DNA of 64,000 nt from Saccharibacillus qingshengii (lineage in GTDB: Bacteria > Bacillota > Bacilli > Paenibacillales > Paenibacillaceae): assembly GCF_013185195.1 (NCBI RefSeq), contig NZ_JAAZWC010000024.1:1-64000 (forward strand), read 5' to 3'. The position numbers and the translations under genes were made by a program. Shown here piece by piece: positions 27,401 to 35,590 of the stretch. A model generated the notes under the pieces. The model was not told where the DNA came from, did no database searches, and was given only the letters and a program-made list of their open reading frames with translations. Position 1 is the stretch's first letter; each line of letters opens with the position of its first letter.

Positions 27401-29553
27401 CTAAGCTCGATAGGCTGCGCTTCTACTTTGTAGTCAATTTCGATGGAATCGCCGACCTTAAATGTTTTTTGCGCGTTCGCATTATTGATCGTGCGGGAAG
27501 TTTTCAGGATCGCTTCCTTTTTTTCAATGACAAGGTCGATGTTCTGAGTCGCTTTGGCTCCCTGTTCGTCCATTGCCGTAATTTCGATCCGAATCTTCCC
27601 GCCGTCGACGGCCAAAGGATTGGCAAAGGTTTCGCTGATGACTTGTCCTTTTCCGATCGTCTTTTTGGCGATGGCCAGGTCGGGACGCTCTTGATTGTTT
27701 ACCCAAATTTTTGCAGAAGAAGTGAGATTAAGATCTTTGATATCCAAATCGTTGACTTTGTAACTAAAGCTTAGATCGCTGAGATACGAAGGAAGCGTGC
27801 GATCGGAAGCTTCGGGAGTGATCACTTGAATCGACGGAGCATGATTCGAACCGATGAATGCACGGAACATCGTATTGACGAATAACTTTTGTTCCCATTC
27901 CGGGAATTTTTTATTGACGTGGCCGGTTCCGGAGTAAGTCACGTTTCCTTTGGAATACGTATAATAATGATCATAACTGTCGTCGCTATCCCTTTTATAC
28001 GTATCTGCGTCTTCGCTTACGATGTTATACCAAGGAACGACCTGGGGATCCTCGAGATTCAGCATGTAATACTGGTCATGCGTTTGAAGGACCTGGCCCA
28101 CAAAGCCGCCGTCATTAGAAGGTTTGAGCGAGAGATCAAACGGGAACTGCGTCAGCATGCCGCTGTTTACAATCTTCGTGCGCGTGGAGGGATTAGGAGC
28201 TCCTAATCCCAGGTTCGTATAAAGTCCGGTTTGCCCGGTCGTCGTTTGGAAATTCTTGACCCAAGCGTTTGAATTGCCGCCAATCATGGTATCGTGCGTG
28301 AACATGACCGCCTGACCGGTATTAATGAAATCATTTACGTATTTGGCGGTTTGGTCGGTTAACTCGCTGGAAGTTTTCGAATTATAATTATCTATGAATC
28401 CGAAGATGACCATGTCGTATTTTCCGTTCAACTTGGAATACGAATTTTCATTGCTTTCCGTATTAAAATCTTTGAACAAGATTGGCGTAATTTGAATATC
28501 GTAGTCGTCCGATTTCAAATAATCTTGTTTCATGTTCGTTTCCGTTCTTAGGCTGCTGGCATTGTCGCTCGGCATGACCTGGAGAACGCGGATGGTCGTT
28601 TTCTGGTCTCTGACCCTGAAAGCACCGGAAACGTAATCGCTTTGATTGTTGGCGTTGAGCACCAGTTTCCAATAGATGGGACCCGAAAAAGTTTGCGGCA
28701 GCGTATAAGTGATCGTGCCGTTTTGTTGATTGATGGTTTTGCTGGCGACGACGTTAGCGGCCGTCATCGGCAGTACTTTATCTACGCTGGCGTAAAGTGT
28801 CACGTTGACCGGCGTGGAGAAGTCTTTGACGTAGTTTGCGTTGAAATTGAAAGTCAGCGTATCGCCGGGTCTATAAATTTTTGTAGGATCTTTAATGAAG
28901 TCGGTCGGTTGGGACAGAACTTCAAGCTGCGGGCGCTGTTTGAACGAAGCGTCGCCTGCTTTAATCTTGCTGACGAGAGCCCGAAAAGTGGCGCTGTCGG
29001 AGGCTCCGACGTAAGAAACGCTGCTGGCCGGCTCGGTCAAATAAGTATTGTAGAAAGAGCGAAGTTCGCCGGACGGTTGTTTGTCCGCGATCGCGGTATT
29101 AAAAATCACCGGCAGATTCCGGCTGATGTATTTCTTTTTAATTTCTTCTACTTTGAGCTTTGTGATATCGTTCATTTTTTTGGTCGTATCGTGTGCCTGC
29201 GACTGAGCGTCTCCGGATTGGGAAGTAAACTTGCTTGGTTGTTCGGTACTGTAAAATCCGGAATTTTCTGCTTTTTCGGCTCCGAAGTAGATCGCGTCGT
29301 ATTTGCCGTCCAATTCGTCGCGCAGGGCGACGAATTTTTTCATGCGCATGGTCTCGACGACGACGTTTCCGTTAACACCGAGCGCTGAGGACAAAGAATA
29401 GCTTCCGTCCGGTTTGGGATTATCCACGATCTCCAAAATTTTGATTTTATAAGGCGGATCAGACGCCATGGCTTTCCAGATCCCGAACGGCACGCTGATC
29501 AACACGAGAGCCAGAAGCATCGTCCAGACCCACATCATTCTCTTCTTCATCAA
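24451..29553 (-). CDS. Giant secreted DUF5057 / choice-of-anchor-A / Ig-like protein
   Basis: 1700 residues, exported through Sec: MMKKRMMWVWTMLLALVLISV.. signal (about 1-31). Order: a DUF5057 region (about 35-560) with Rossmann-like segments (KYDAIYFGAEKAE, KYDMVIFGFIDNYN, MFTHDTMIGG); an Ig/cadherin-like part (about 575-830); a choice-of-anchor-A domain (about 838-1135) with the repeated strand pattern and AVFGGTIDIAS, STTIINVSG, GTLLAPTGTV, VQGAIVASKITG; then at least four Ig-like modules, the first of Big_2 type (about 1150-1680). It has no LPXTG, SLH or transmembrane anchor at the C-terminus. AAAGGAGG precedes the ATG. It sits inside the pilus locus, facing the PilX-like gene, so a pilus-associated adhesin is a reasonable inference; function is unproven. 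Confidence 0.8.
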   Translation of the reverse strand: MMKKRMMWVWTMLLALVLISVPFGIWKAMASDPPYKIKILEIVDNPKPDGSYSLSSALGVNGNVVVETMRMKKFVALRDELDGKYDAIYFGAEKAENSGFYSTEQPSKFTSQSGDAQSQAHDTTKKMNDITKLKVEEIKKKYISRNLPVIFNTAIADKQPSGELRSFYNTYLTEPASSVSYVGASDSATFRALVSKIKAGDASFKQRPQLEVLSQPTDFIKDPTKIYRPGDTLTFNFNANYVKDFSTPVNVTLYASVDKVLPMTAANVVASKTINQQNGTITYTLPQTFSGPIYWKLVLNANNQSDYVSGAFRVRDQKTTIRVLQVMPSDNASSLRTETNMKQDYLKSDDYDIQITPILFKDFNTESNENSYSKLNGKYDMVIFGFIDNYNSKTSSELTDQTAKYVNDFINTGQAVMFTHDTMIGGNSNAWVKNFQTTTGQTGLYTNLGLGAPNPSTRTKIVNSGMLTQFPFDLSLKPSNDGGFVGQVLQTHDQYYMLNLEDPQVVPWYNIVSEDADTYKRDSDDSYDHYYTYSKGNVTYSGTGHVNKKFPEWEQKLFVNTMFRAFIGSNHAPSIQVITPEASDRTLPSYLSDLSFSYKVNDLDIKDLNLTSSAKIWVNNQERPDLAIAKKTIGKGQVISETFANPLAVDGGKIRIEITAMDEQGAKATQNIDLVIEKKEAILKTSRTINNANAQKTFKVGDSIEIDYKVEAQPIELSKVTTNGTPMPTMELTKVKYTETLPPNLDFPKNPATGLSILPDGVVIDSGDANTGYVISKTFTNPITYVLSDDKKSYKAKSGSDIFFTLTVIPKKTRENPYLLNKAHLSYVDFPQPAADPTSTALKILKDYSLILTGNVASTINGGGPIKGSIISNSDINFTSFAVANQAVISNKSLNFSNPGGGARITNGSIWTTGNLSVGNVGLLDSQLYAVGNLTLGTQTNLNSSNAVFGGTIDIASDRAIKDAPAAIQDKLNERLLSSGINGFPTMIQSFSALSDGYKNMAANGVVEAKWGNLYLTGKDPTMNIFNINTDTTPLAKTNLTVPENSTTIINVSGNNAGFTDGFLTKGTTTQSLLVNYVGTGTFSVSNAVIDGTLLAPTGTVAFTGSNVQGAIVASKITGNVAIYNKTFTGLGPTISSAQPTPGKNQSVIFPPVDFYVPVLVSSIELQDSFIWIKDSLTISAKVLPENALNKTLTWESENPSIVSILKNGPTDRTTTITGISPGTTRIWAIANDGSGIKKSAEVTVAVSPLSIEGSHSVGLNETIDDIRAVVNDDSLELTNIRWTLSGGTETADGNQNSIALLKKPLSEAKVSLSGKKIGSADVQLTATVIKKNKAGNEISRRDWTAPVHTIYVINPLESISVDGPNWIPVTKSGSSTSHSIDLIAKVEPEKAVLKSVLWSVSEGDTSGRLTNTASNGTPLANSLISLDKPGEVVVKVTATAEGAAAPVAPAFKSIRVVDVNIRKVTGKEPETLESLPEQPVVYFNSQLDLKAAFDTYDLNSWTKRPTDYSWTVQNLTKGTDGRWTVDSSSTQPYAQLSDTKNGYATLKPDNGLEGKVRITVTVGGMTSYQDIEVQARLTGLQLPSPITVQEGQSLNLNALLNPAPGVMVGKLPQILPVLDWKSDNPNSAAVGNEKNDKGLVTGVKGGTSTTVTVMYPSPDGSLDNRITATTEIRVTSRNTPVNPTDPTDPGSGPIGDNLF

Positions 29554-29970
29554 GTAATTCCTCCTTTATTTCATCCGATCTATTTGGTTACTCGTTTGTA
29601 ATCGTTTTTTCCTAGATTATTTCATTATTCAGTAAAAAACTTCGAATTCAGCTAAATGAATTGTCAAAATTCTGCCTGTATGATATATAATCATTTTAGG
29701 TCATAAGACTTACGTTCTCAATACTATTTACTCAGTACTCGAAAAAAAATGTATGAAATTGCGAGTATACACGATTTTTCGATTTTTTTCTCAAATCCTC
29801 TTAAAAAACCCTCCCGATTCTACGATATATAAAAAGACGCTTCGGGCCGTCGGTCCCAATTTTGGTGAACCATTTGTCTCAGGCGCCTGTTAATCCTTAA
29901 TCTATTTCGGTTGGAAACGACAAAGTTTGAATCTCAAATTTCAATAAATATAGGCGGAGATGAAGCGGGA
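29554..29970. other. Divergent AT-rich spacer upstream of pilB
   Basis: These 417 bases hold no gene. A candidate plus-strand promoter is TTGTCA (29661-29666) with TATAAT (29686-29691), although the 19-bp spacer is long; it would give a leader near 275 nt before pilB. I looked for a c-di-GMP riboswitch in this leader and saw none of the GEMM-I landmarks. Confidence 0.5.
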
Positions 29971-31635
29971 ATGGCAATCGTTAAAAAAAGGCTCGGCGAC
30001 CTGCTCGTCGAGAACGGTATTATTTCCGAAGAGCAGCTGCAGCAGGCGCTCGTCGAGCAGCGGGAAACCAAGCGTAAGCTCGGCGACCACCTGATCGCGC
30101 AGGGCACCATCACAGAGCAGCAGTTGATCGAAGTGCTGGAGTTCCAGCTCGGAATTCCCCACGTCAGCCTGTTTAAATACCAGATCGACCCGGCGATCAC
30201 GCAGATCATTCCGGAAAGCATGGCCAAGCGCTATCAAGTGCTTCCTTTCATGAAAGAAGGCGGGAAGCTGATGGTCGCCATGGCCGATCCGCTTGATTAT
30301 TTCGCGATCGAAGATTTGCGGATGAGCACGGGTTTCCGGATCGAGCCGGCCATCTGTACGCGGGACGAACTGCAGCGCGCGATCGCCCGGCATTACGGCA
30401 TGCGCGACTCGATGAACCTCATGATGGGCGAGCTGCCGAGCGCGGAAGAGATCGAGGAGACCGAGATCACCGACGAAGATTCGCCGATCGTAAAACTGGT
30501 CAACCAGATGATCCAGCAGGCCGCTCAACTGCGGGCATCCGACATTCATGTCGATCCGGGCGAGAACAATCTGGCGATCCGTTATCGGATCGACGGATCG
30601 CTGCGAACCGAACGGATGATTCCCAAGCAGATGCAGGGCTTTATTACCGCGCGCCTCAAGATCATGGCCAAGCTGAACATCGCCGAACGGCGTCTGCCGC
30701 AGGACGGCCGGATCAAGATGCAGGTCGATTATCGCATGATCGATATTCGGGTATCTTCATTGCCTACCGTGCACGGCGAAAAGATCGTGCTTCGGTTGCT
30801 CGACTTGACGACCGGCGTACAGTCGATGGATAAGCTTGGATTCGATGACCGCAATACGACCGTGTTCAAAGAAATGATCGAACGTCCTTACGGTATCTTG
30901 CTGCTTACGGGTCCTACCGGCAGCGGCAAAACGACGACGCTGTATTCGGCACTAAGCCACTTGAATACCGAAGAAGCGAACATCATTACGGTCGAAGATC
31001 CGGTCGAGTACCAGATCGAAGGCATTAACCAGGTTCACGTGAACCCGGCGGTAGGCTTGACGTTTGCGGCGGGTCTGCGTTCCATTCTCCGGCAGGACCC
31101 GAACATCGTGATGGTCGGGGAAATCCGGGATACGGAGACGGCAGAGATCGCGGTTCGTGCCTCGCTCACCGGTCACTTGGTTCTGTCTACGCTTCACACC
31201 AACGATGCGGTAAGCAGTGTGACACGGCTTCGGGACATGGGCATTGAGCCCTATCTGATTGCTTCATCGCTCATTGGAGTCGTGGCTCAACGTCTGGTCA
31301 GGAAAATATGCCCGGAATGCAAAACGGAGTACACGCCTTCGGAACAGGAAAAAATTCTTATGCAGAGTAACGGGATTTTCGCCGATAAATTGTACAAAGG
31401 CAGAGGATGCGGCAATTGCAGTACGACAGGTTATCGCGGTCGGGTAGCCATTCACGAAGTTCTGCCTATGACAGATTCCATGCGGCGTCTGGTCAATGAA
31501 TCCGGCAGTATCGAAGACATGCGTGACGTTGCGAAAAGAGAAGGCATGAAGTCGTTGCTCGAAGACGGCTTCCGCAAAGTCGGCATGGGCATCACGACGT
31601 TGCAGGAAGTCATGAAAGAAACCGTCGCCCATTAA
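29971..31635 (+). CDS. pilB: Type IV pilus extension ATPase PilB with MshEN domain
   Basis: A 554-residue GspE/PilB motor that drives pilin polymerisation from the cytoplasmic face. The ATG at 29971 gives MAIVKKRLGDLLVENG; a TTG at 29911 adds residues unlike the family. The N-terminal MshEN domain has two copies of the RLGxxLxxxGxxxxxxLxxxLxxQ type (from residue 7 and again from KLGDHLIAQGTITEQQL), known in MshE/PilB to bind c-di-GMP. Then the ATPase core: Walker A GPTGSGKTTTLY (about 313), Asp box, Walker B ILRQDPNIVMVGEIRD and His box LSTLHTNDA. The CPEC..GCGNC zinc motif is near residues 448-490. First gene of pilB-pilT-pilC. Confidence 0.96.
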   Translation: MAIVKKRLGDLLVENGIISEEQLQQALVEQRETKRKLGDHLIAQGTITEQQLIEVLEFQLGIPHVSLFKYQIDPAITQIIPESMAKRYQVLPFMKEGGKLMVAMADPLDYFAIEDLRMSTGFRIEPAICTRDELQRAIARHYGMRDSMNLMMGELPSAEEIEETEITDEDSPIVKLVNQMIQQAAQLRASDIHVDPGENNLAIRYRIDGSLRTERMIPKQMQGFITARLKIMAKLNIAERRLPQDGRIKMQVDYRMIDIRVSSLPTVHGEKIVLRLLDLTTGVQSMDKLGFDDRNTTVFKEMIERPYGILLLTGPTGSGKTTTLYSALSHLNTEEANIITVEDPVEYQIEGINQVHVNPAVGLTFAAGLRSILRQDPNIVMVGEIRDTETAEIAVRASLTGHLVLSTLHTNDAVSSVTRLRDMGIEPYLIASSLIGVVAQRLVRKICPECKTEYTPSEQEKILMQSNGIFADKLYKGRGCGNCSTTGYRGRVAIHEVLPMTDSMRRLVNESGSIEDMRDVAKREGMKSLLEDGFRKVGMGITTLQEVMKETVAH

Positions 31636-31672
31636 CGGAAGGGCATCGAACAATGGCGAGGAGCTGCTGAGG

Positions 31673-32722
31673 ATGAACGAACAAACACGGACAATCGAGG
31701 AGCTGCTGCGCGAAATGCACGCTAAAGGCGCATCCGACTTGCATATTGCAGTCGGTGCTCCGCCAAATGTGCGGATTCACGGCTCGCTGATGGTTTTGGC
31801 CGGCGGTATCGTCAGTCCGGCAGAAGCGGAAAGCATGGCCGATGAGCTGCTTGGCGAGGAACGGGCGATTCGGTTCCGTACGGAAGGCGAGTTGGACTTC
31901 GCTTATGCGCTGCCGGGAGCCGATCGTTTCCGGATCAACGTGTATCGGCAAAAGGGATACGCGGCCATATCGGCTCGTTCCATCCCCGAACGAATTCCGA
32001 CAATGGAACAATTGGGATTACCTGCTTCACTGGCTGCACTCGCCCATCGGCCGCAGGGACTGATTCTGGTTACCGGCCCGACGGGAAGCGGCAAGTCATC
32101 GACATTGGCAGCCATGATCCAAGATGTAAATAGCAAGAGCAGCAAACATATTGTGACGCTGGAAGATCCGATAGAGTTCATGCACGAGCATCGCAAATCG
32201 CTGGTGCACCAACGGGAAGTCGGATTGGATACGGCAAGCTTCGCGGACGGGCTGAGAGCTGCGCTCCGGCAAGATCCAGACGTCATTTTGGTCGGGGAAA
32301 TGCGGGACCTGGAGACGATCTCGGCGGCGATTACCGCAGCGGAGACGGGGCACTTGGTATTGGCAACGCTGCATACGACGGATGCGCCCAAGACGATCGA
32401 CCGGATCATCGATGCTTTCCCCGGCCATCAGCAACCTCAAGTTCGTACGCAACTTGCATCGGTTCTCACAGCAGTGATCTCGCAAAGATTGCTTCCGAAC
32501 CGTGGTGGTCAAGGACGAACATGCGCAACCGAGATTCTGGTCAACACACCGGCTGTCGCCAACTTGATCCGCTCGGAGAAGATCCACCAGATCCGCAGCG
32601 TGATGCAAACGGGCAAGGCACACGGCATGCATACGCTGGAGATGAATATCCGCGAACACTTGCAGCGCGGACAGGTTGATCCGACCGCCGCCAAAGAATA
32701 CATGACGGAGGTGACCGCCTGA
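31673..32722 (+). CDS. pilT: Type IV pilus retraction ATPase PilT
   Basis: A 349-residue hexameric ATPase that depolymerises the pilus and powers twitching. The start follows GAGGAG. Motifs: GASDLHIAVGAPPNVRIHG in the PAS-like N-domain, Walker A GPTGSGKSSTLA near residue 135, LEDPIEF, Walker B LRQDPDVILVGEMRDLETI and the LATLHTTDAPKTIDRIIDAFP His box. The C-terminal AIRNLIRE-type tail motif appears as VANLIRSEKIHQI. Its stop codon overlaps the pilC start by one base (TGATG), so both are translationally coupled. The presence of pilT implies retractile pili rather than a pure secretion pseudopilus. Confidence 0.96.
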   Translation: MNEQTRTIEELLREMHAKGASDLHIAVGAPPNVRIHGSLMVLAGGIVSPAEAESMADELLGEERAIRFRTEGELDFAYALPGADRFRINVYRQKGYAAISARSIPERIPTMEQLGLPASLAALAHRPQGLILVTGPTGSGKSSTLAAMIQDVNSKSSKHIVTLEDPIEFMHEHRKSLVHQREVGLDTASFADGLRAALRQDPDVILVGEMRDLETISAAITAAETGHLVLATLHTTDAPKTIDRIIDAFPGHQQPQVRTQLASVLTAVISQRLLPNRGGQGRTCATEILVNTPAVANLIRSEKIHQIRSVMQTGKAHGMHTLEMNIREHLQRGQVDPTAAKEYMTEVTA

Positions 32723-33930
32723 TGGCGCAGTTCGAATATCAGGTGCGAACCGGCAGCGGCAAGCAGCTCAAAGGAAAGTTGAACGCGAGCGACAAAGCCG
32801 CCGCGATGGAAGAACTCCGCAAACGCGGATTGAAAGTCTTCTCGCTCGTCGAGAAAAACAATACGGTATTGTCGAAAGAAATCTATATCGGCAATCCGGT
32901 CAAGTCGATTCACTTCATTATCTATTGCCGTCAGTTCGCGACCTTGATCCGTGCAGGGATTACGATCGTGGATGCGACTACGATCTTGGCGGGACAGACA
33001 GAGAGCAAAGCGCTCAAAGGCGCGTTGATCCAAGTCTCATCGAGCCTGCTCAAAGGGATTCCGTTCTCGCAAGCCGTACAAGAGCATAAGCGAATTTTTC
33101 CTTCGTTGTTCGTGAGCATGGTGCGCGCGGGGGAAGAGACCGGGGATCTGGAAGGGACGTTGGACCGTCTGGCGTTCTTTTTCGAAAAGCAGCACTCGAC
33201 TCGCGAAAAAGTAAAGTCGGCGCTAACTTACCCGGCGACAGTAGCAGTTCTTGCGATCGTATCTACGGTGTATCTGCTTTGGGCGATTGTACCGCAGTTT
33301 ATTACAATGTTTGCTTCGTTCGACGCGGAGCTACCCGCGATTACGATAGCAGTTCTTGCACTAAGCAACAGTATTCAGCATCACTGGTATTTTTGGGGCT
33401 TGGCGATTTTGATATTGATTGCTACATTCTTTATTGCGAAAAGAACAGATAAAGGCTCCTACTGGATCGACTACATGAAGCTGAAAGTTCCGGTATTCGG
33501 CAAGTTGAATCAAAAAAGCTCGATTGCACAGTTCACTCGTACCTTTTCTTCATTGTATGCAAGTGCGGTTCCTGTGCTCCAGTCATTAACGATTGTCGAA
33601 GACGTAGCGGGCAATAAAGTGATCGGTAACGTAATCCGCAGCGCGGGCGATTCGCTTCGCCAAGGACGGTCGTTATCGGCTCCTTTGGAAAAATCATGGG
33701 TATTTCCGCCGCTCGTCACCCAGATGATCGCGATTGGTGAGGAAACTGGCGCTTTGGGCGATATGCTTGGTAAAGTTGCTGATTTTTACGAAATGGACGT
33801 AGATAATACGGTTGATCGTCTCAAGTCTTTACTAGAGCCGTTACTTATTACATTTTTGGCAGCGGTGATCGGTGTCATCATGGCCGCTATCATGCTTCCG
33901 ATGTTTACACTGTACGGTAGTATCGGTTAA
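32722..33930 (+). CDS. pilC: Type IV pilus inner-membrane platform protein PilC
   Basis: A 402-residue member of the GspF/PilC family: two copies of the T2SSF domain (about 70-195 and 272-395), each a helical bundle followed by hydrophobic spans, three membrane segments in all (near 168-190, 220-240 and 375-398). Typical features are FCRQFATLIRAGI-like (YCRQFATLIRAGI), RAGEETGDLEGTLDRLAFFFEK and QMIAIGEETGALGDMLGKVADFYE. PilC links the ATPases to the growing fibre. Translation is coupled to pilT. The second half (from about 33300) has visibly more A and T than the first. Confidence 0.95.
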   Translation: MAQFEYQVRTGSGKQLKGKLNASDKAAAMEELRKRGLKVFSLVEKNNTVLSKEIYIGNPVKSIHFIIYCRQFATLIRAGITIVDATTILAGQTESKALKGALIQVSSSLLKGIPFSQAVQEHKRIFPSLFVSMVRAGEETGDLEGTLDRLAFFFEKQHSTREKVKSALTYPATVAVLAIVSTVYLLWAIVPQFITMFASFDAELPAITIAVLALSNSIQHHWYFWGLAILILIATFFIAKRTDKGSYWIDYMKLKVPVFGKLNQKSSIAQFTRTFSSLYASAVPVLQSLTIVEDVAGNKVIGNVIRSAGDSLRQGRSLSAPLEKSWVFPPLVTQMIAIGEETGALGDMLGKVADFYEMDVDNTVDRLKSLLEPLLITFLAAVIGVIMAAIMLPMFTLYGSIG

Positions 33931-34011
33931 AAAGCGCGCGGCTCTGTGTGAAGTGCCGAATTTTGATTCGGATATGTACGGCGCCGCGATCTGATCCTAA
34001 TTTGGGGTCAA

Positions 34012-34062
34012 TGGCAATACCGGAGATTCTCCGGAAAATTAACTCACGGGAGTGAAGATTAG
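34012..34062 (+). promoter_or_regulatory. Leader of the major pilin gene with hairpin
   Basis: A small hairpin CCGGAG-ATT-CTCCGG lies at about 34020-34034, followed by an A-rich stretch and the ribosome-binding sequence GGGAGTGA nine to ten bases before the ATG. It may protect an abundant pilin mRNA from 5' decay; no terminator T run follows it. Confidence 0.4.
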
Positions 34063-34569
34063 ATGAATCAAGCAGTAGAAATGGCTAACGAAGTAGAAGT
34101 GAAAGAATCCGGCAAGTCGACATTCATGCAACGCGTATGGGCAAAAATGGGTAAAGAAGAAAAAGGCTTTACCTTGATCGAACTCTTGGCTGTTCTTATC
34201 ATCATCGCAATCATCGCAGTTATTGCAATTCCACTGATTGGTAACATTATCAACAACTCGCGTCAAGACGCCGACCTCTCGACAGCAAGACAAGTTTATG
34301 ACGCTTCGCGTATGTACATCATTGGTGAAAAGAACGGTGCTTTCGATACGACAGCCAAGGTAACGGTTGAGGAACTTCAAACAGCTGGATACCTTGAAAA
34401 AACAGTTGTTCTTCCAAGTACCAAAAATAAACTTGATACTACAGGAGAAGTTGTATTTGAAAAAGGTGAGCTTAAATCGGTAAATCTGAAAAGTACTAAA
34501 GGTGCTTACAGCGCAGAAGAAGTTCTAGGAGCTGAACCAGCGGCACCAGCTGAAGAAACTACCCCTTAA
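34063..34569 (+). CDS. pilA: Major type IV pilin, long prepilin leader
   Basis: 168 residues. The prepilin motif KEEKG|FTLIELLAVLIIIAIIAVIAIPLIG is canonical, with Glu5 and a long hydrophobic helix; the head domain (about 70-168) is small, without cysteines, and ends in an Ala/Glu/Pro-rich tail. The leader before the cleavage Gly is 35 residues if the well-supported start at 34063 is used, much longer than the usual 6-15. Met22 (34126) would give a normal 14-residue leader but has no ribosome-binding site. Codon use is more AT-rich than in the neighbours, as expected for a highly expressed gene. It has its own terminator. It is called the major pilin from position, composition and canonical motif. 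Confidence 0.88.
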   Translation: MNQAVEMANEVEVKESGKSTFMQRVWAKMGKEEKGFTLIELLAVLIIIAIIAVIAIPLIGNIINNSRQDADLSTARQVYDASRMYIIGEKNGAFDTTAKVTVEELQTAGYLEKTVVLPSTKNKLDTTGEVVFEKGELKSVNLKSTKGAYSAEEVLGAEPAAPAEETTP

Positions 34570-34591
34570 CTTTAAAAGTAAAATGTTTAAC

Positions 34592-34622
34592 AAACCGGAA
34601 AAACCACCGTTTTTCCGGTTTC
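34592..34622 (+). terminator. Terminator of the pilin gene
   Basis: AAACCGGAAAAA pairs with TTTTTCCGGTTT across a short loop, followed by CTCTTT. Confidence 0.85.
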
Positions 34623-34769
34623 TCTTTATGTTTACTCTTCTACCTCTTCGTCTAAGATTGGAATCTCAGCAGAATGCCAAAAAAATTGTGAAAAACCGGA
34701 GCAGTCGCTTTTACGCTCTAATTTCGCCTTTCGGCATAACCTAATCAAGAAATTGGAGGGTAACAGCGA

Positions 34770-34823
34770 TTGGAACAACCTTTTGGCGGGAAGCGCCTTA
34801 TTCCAATCCTCCATGACTTATGA
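34770..34823 (+). CDS. Possible 17-residue leader peptide upstream of pilD
   Basis: A TTG at 34770 has GGAGGG at 34755-34760, nine bases upstream. It would encode LEQPFGGKRLIPILHDL (first residue read as Met) and stop at TGA 34821-34823, overlapping the pilD ATG (34820-34822) as ATGA. pilD itself has no ribosome-binding site of its own. ATTGGAA (34769-34775) pairs with TTCCAAT (34800-34806), with an inner GGCG/CGCC hairpin, folding the same segment. The peptide resembles no family that I know and may act only to couple translation; it could also be chance. Confidence 0.4.
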   Translation: MEQPFGGKRLIPILHDL

Positions 34824-35575
34824 CCATTTTCATCGCGATCTACATCACCATCGTCGGCCTATTATTCGGTTCTTTTTTCAATGTCGTCGGACTCAGGGTC
34901 CCTCTCGGTGAGTCCGTCATTCACCCGCCGTCGCGTTGTGGAAGCTGCAACACGAGACTGGGCGCAAAAGATATGGTTCCGGTATTCAGCTACATGTTTT
35001 CAAAAGGTAAATGTCGACACTGCGGCGTCAAATTCTCACCGGTCTATCCGTTATTCGAAGCGGCAGCCGGGCTACTTTTCTTATGGATGTTTCTCCGCTT
35101 CGGTCTGACGGGCGCAATGGCAATCGGGATTGTGCTTGCCAGCCTATGCGTTATTGTTACGGTCGCGGATTTGAAATATATGCGGATTCCCAATAAAGTG
35201 CTGCTTTTTTTTGCGCCGATTTTGATCGTGCTTCGTTTTGTTTTTATGGACGCGGCATGGTGGCATTACATACTCGGCGGCGTATTCGGCGGCGGATTGA
35301 TTTTGTTGATCGTGCTGCTGACCAAAGGCGGTATGGGGATGGGAGATGTTAAGCTATTTGCTTTGTGCGGGTTTGTGCTGGGCATTGGACCTGCAATATT
35401 GGCTTTTATGTTGGCTTGCGCATTCGGAACGATCGTCGGCTTAATACTGATCGCTTCGAAAATTGTTCAACGCAAACAGCCCGTTCCGTTCGGACCGTGG
35501 CTCGCGCTGGGTACTTTGATTGCTTATCTTTACGGAACGCAAATTATCAGTGGATATTTCTCGCTGATCGGTTAG
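34820..35575 (+). CDS. pilD: Prepilin peptidase / N-methyltransferase PilD
   Basis: A 251-residue polytopic membrane aspartic protease (A24 family) that cuts prepilin leaders and methylates the new N-terminus. It begins with GLLFGSFFNVVGLRVPLGESV, contains two CxxC pairs of the N-terminal methyltransferase part (CGSC..CRHC near 34-70), and has the catalytic aspartates in VADLKYMRIPN and in the GxGD motif GGMGMGDVKLFALCG. About seven or eight spans follow. Translation probably depends on the upstream coupled peptide described separately. It is the only processing enzyme in view for the four prepilins. Confidence 0.94.
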   Translation: MTIFIAIYITIVGLLFGSFFNVVGLRVPLGESVIHPPSRCGSCNTRLGAKDMVPVFSYMFSKGKCRHCGVKFSPVYPLFEAAAGLLFLWMFLRFGLTGAMAIGIVLASLCVIVTVADLKYMRIPNKVLLFFAPILIVLRFVFMDAAWWHYILGGVFGGGLILLIVLLTKGGMGMGDVKLFALCGFVLGIGPAILAFMLACAFGTIVGLILIASKIVQRKQPVPFGPWLALGTLIAYLYGTQIISGYFSLIG

Positions 35576-35590
35576 GAGGACATACTCGGC

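Noticed and set aside
29554-29970. c-di-GMP riboswitch upstream of pilB, or in the leaders of pilA and the chemoreceptor gene
   Set aside because: None of the conserved GEMM-I blocks could be found by eye. A covariance search could still detect a divergent one.
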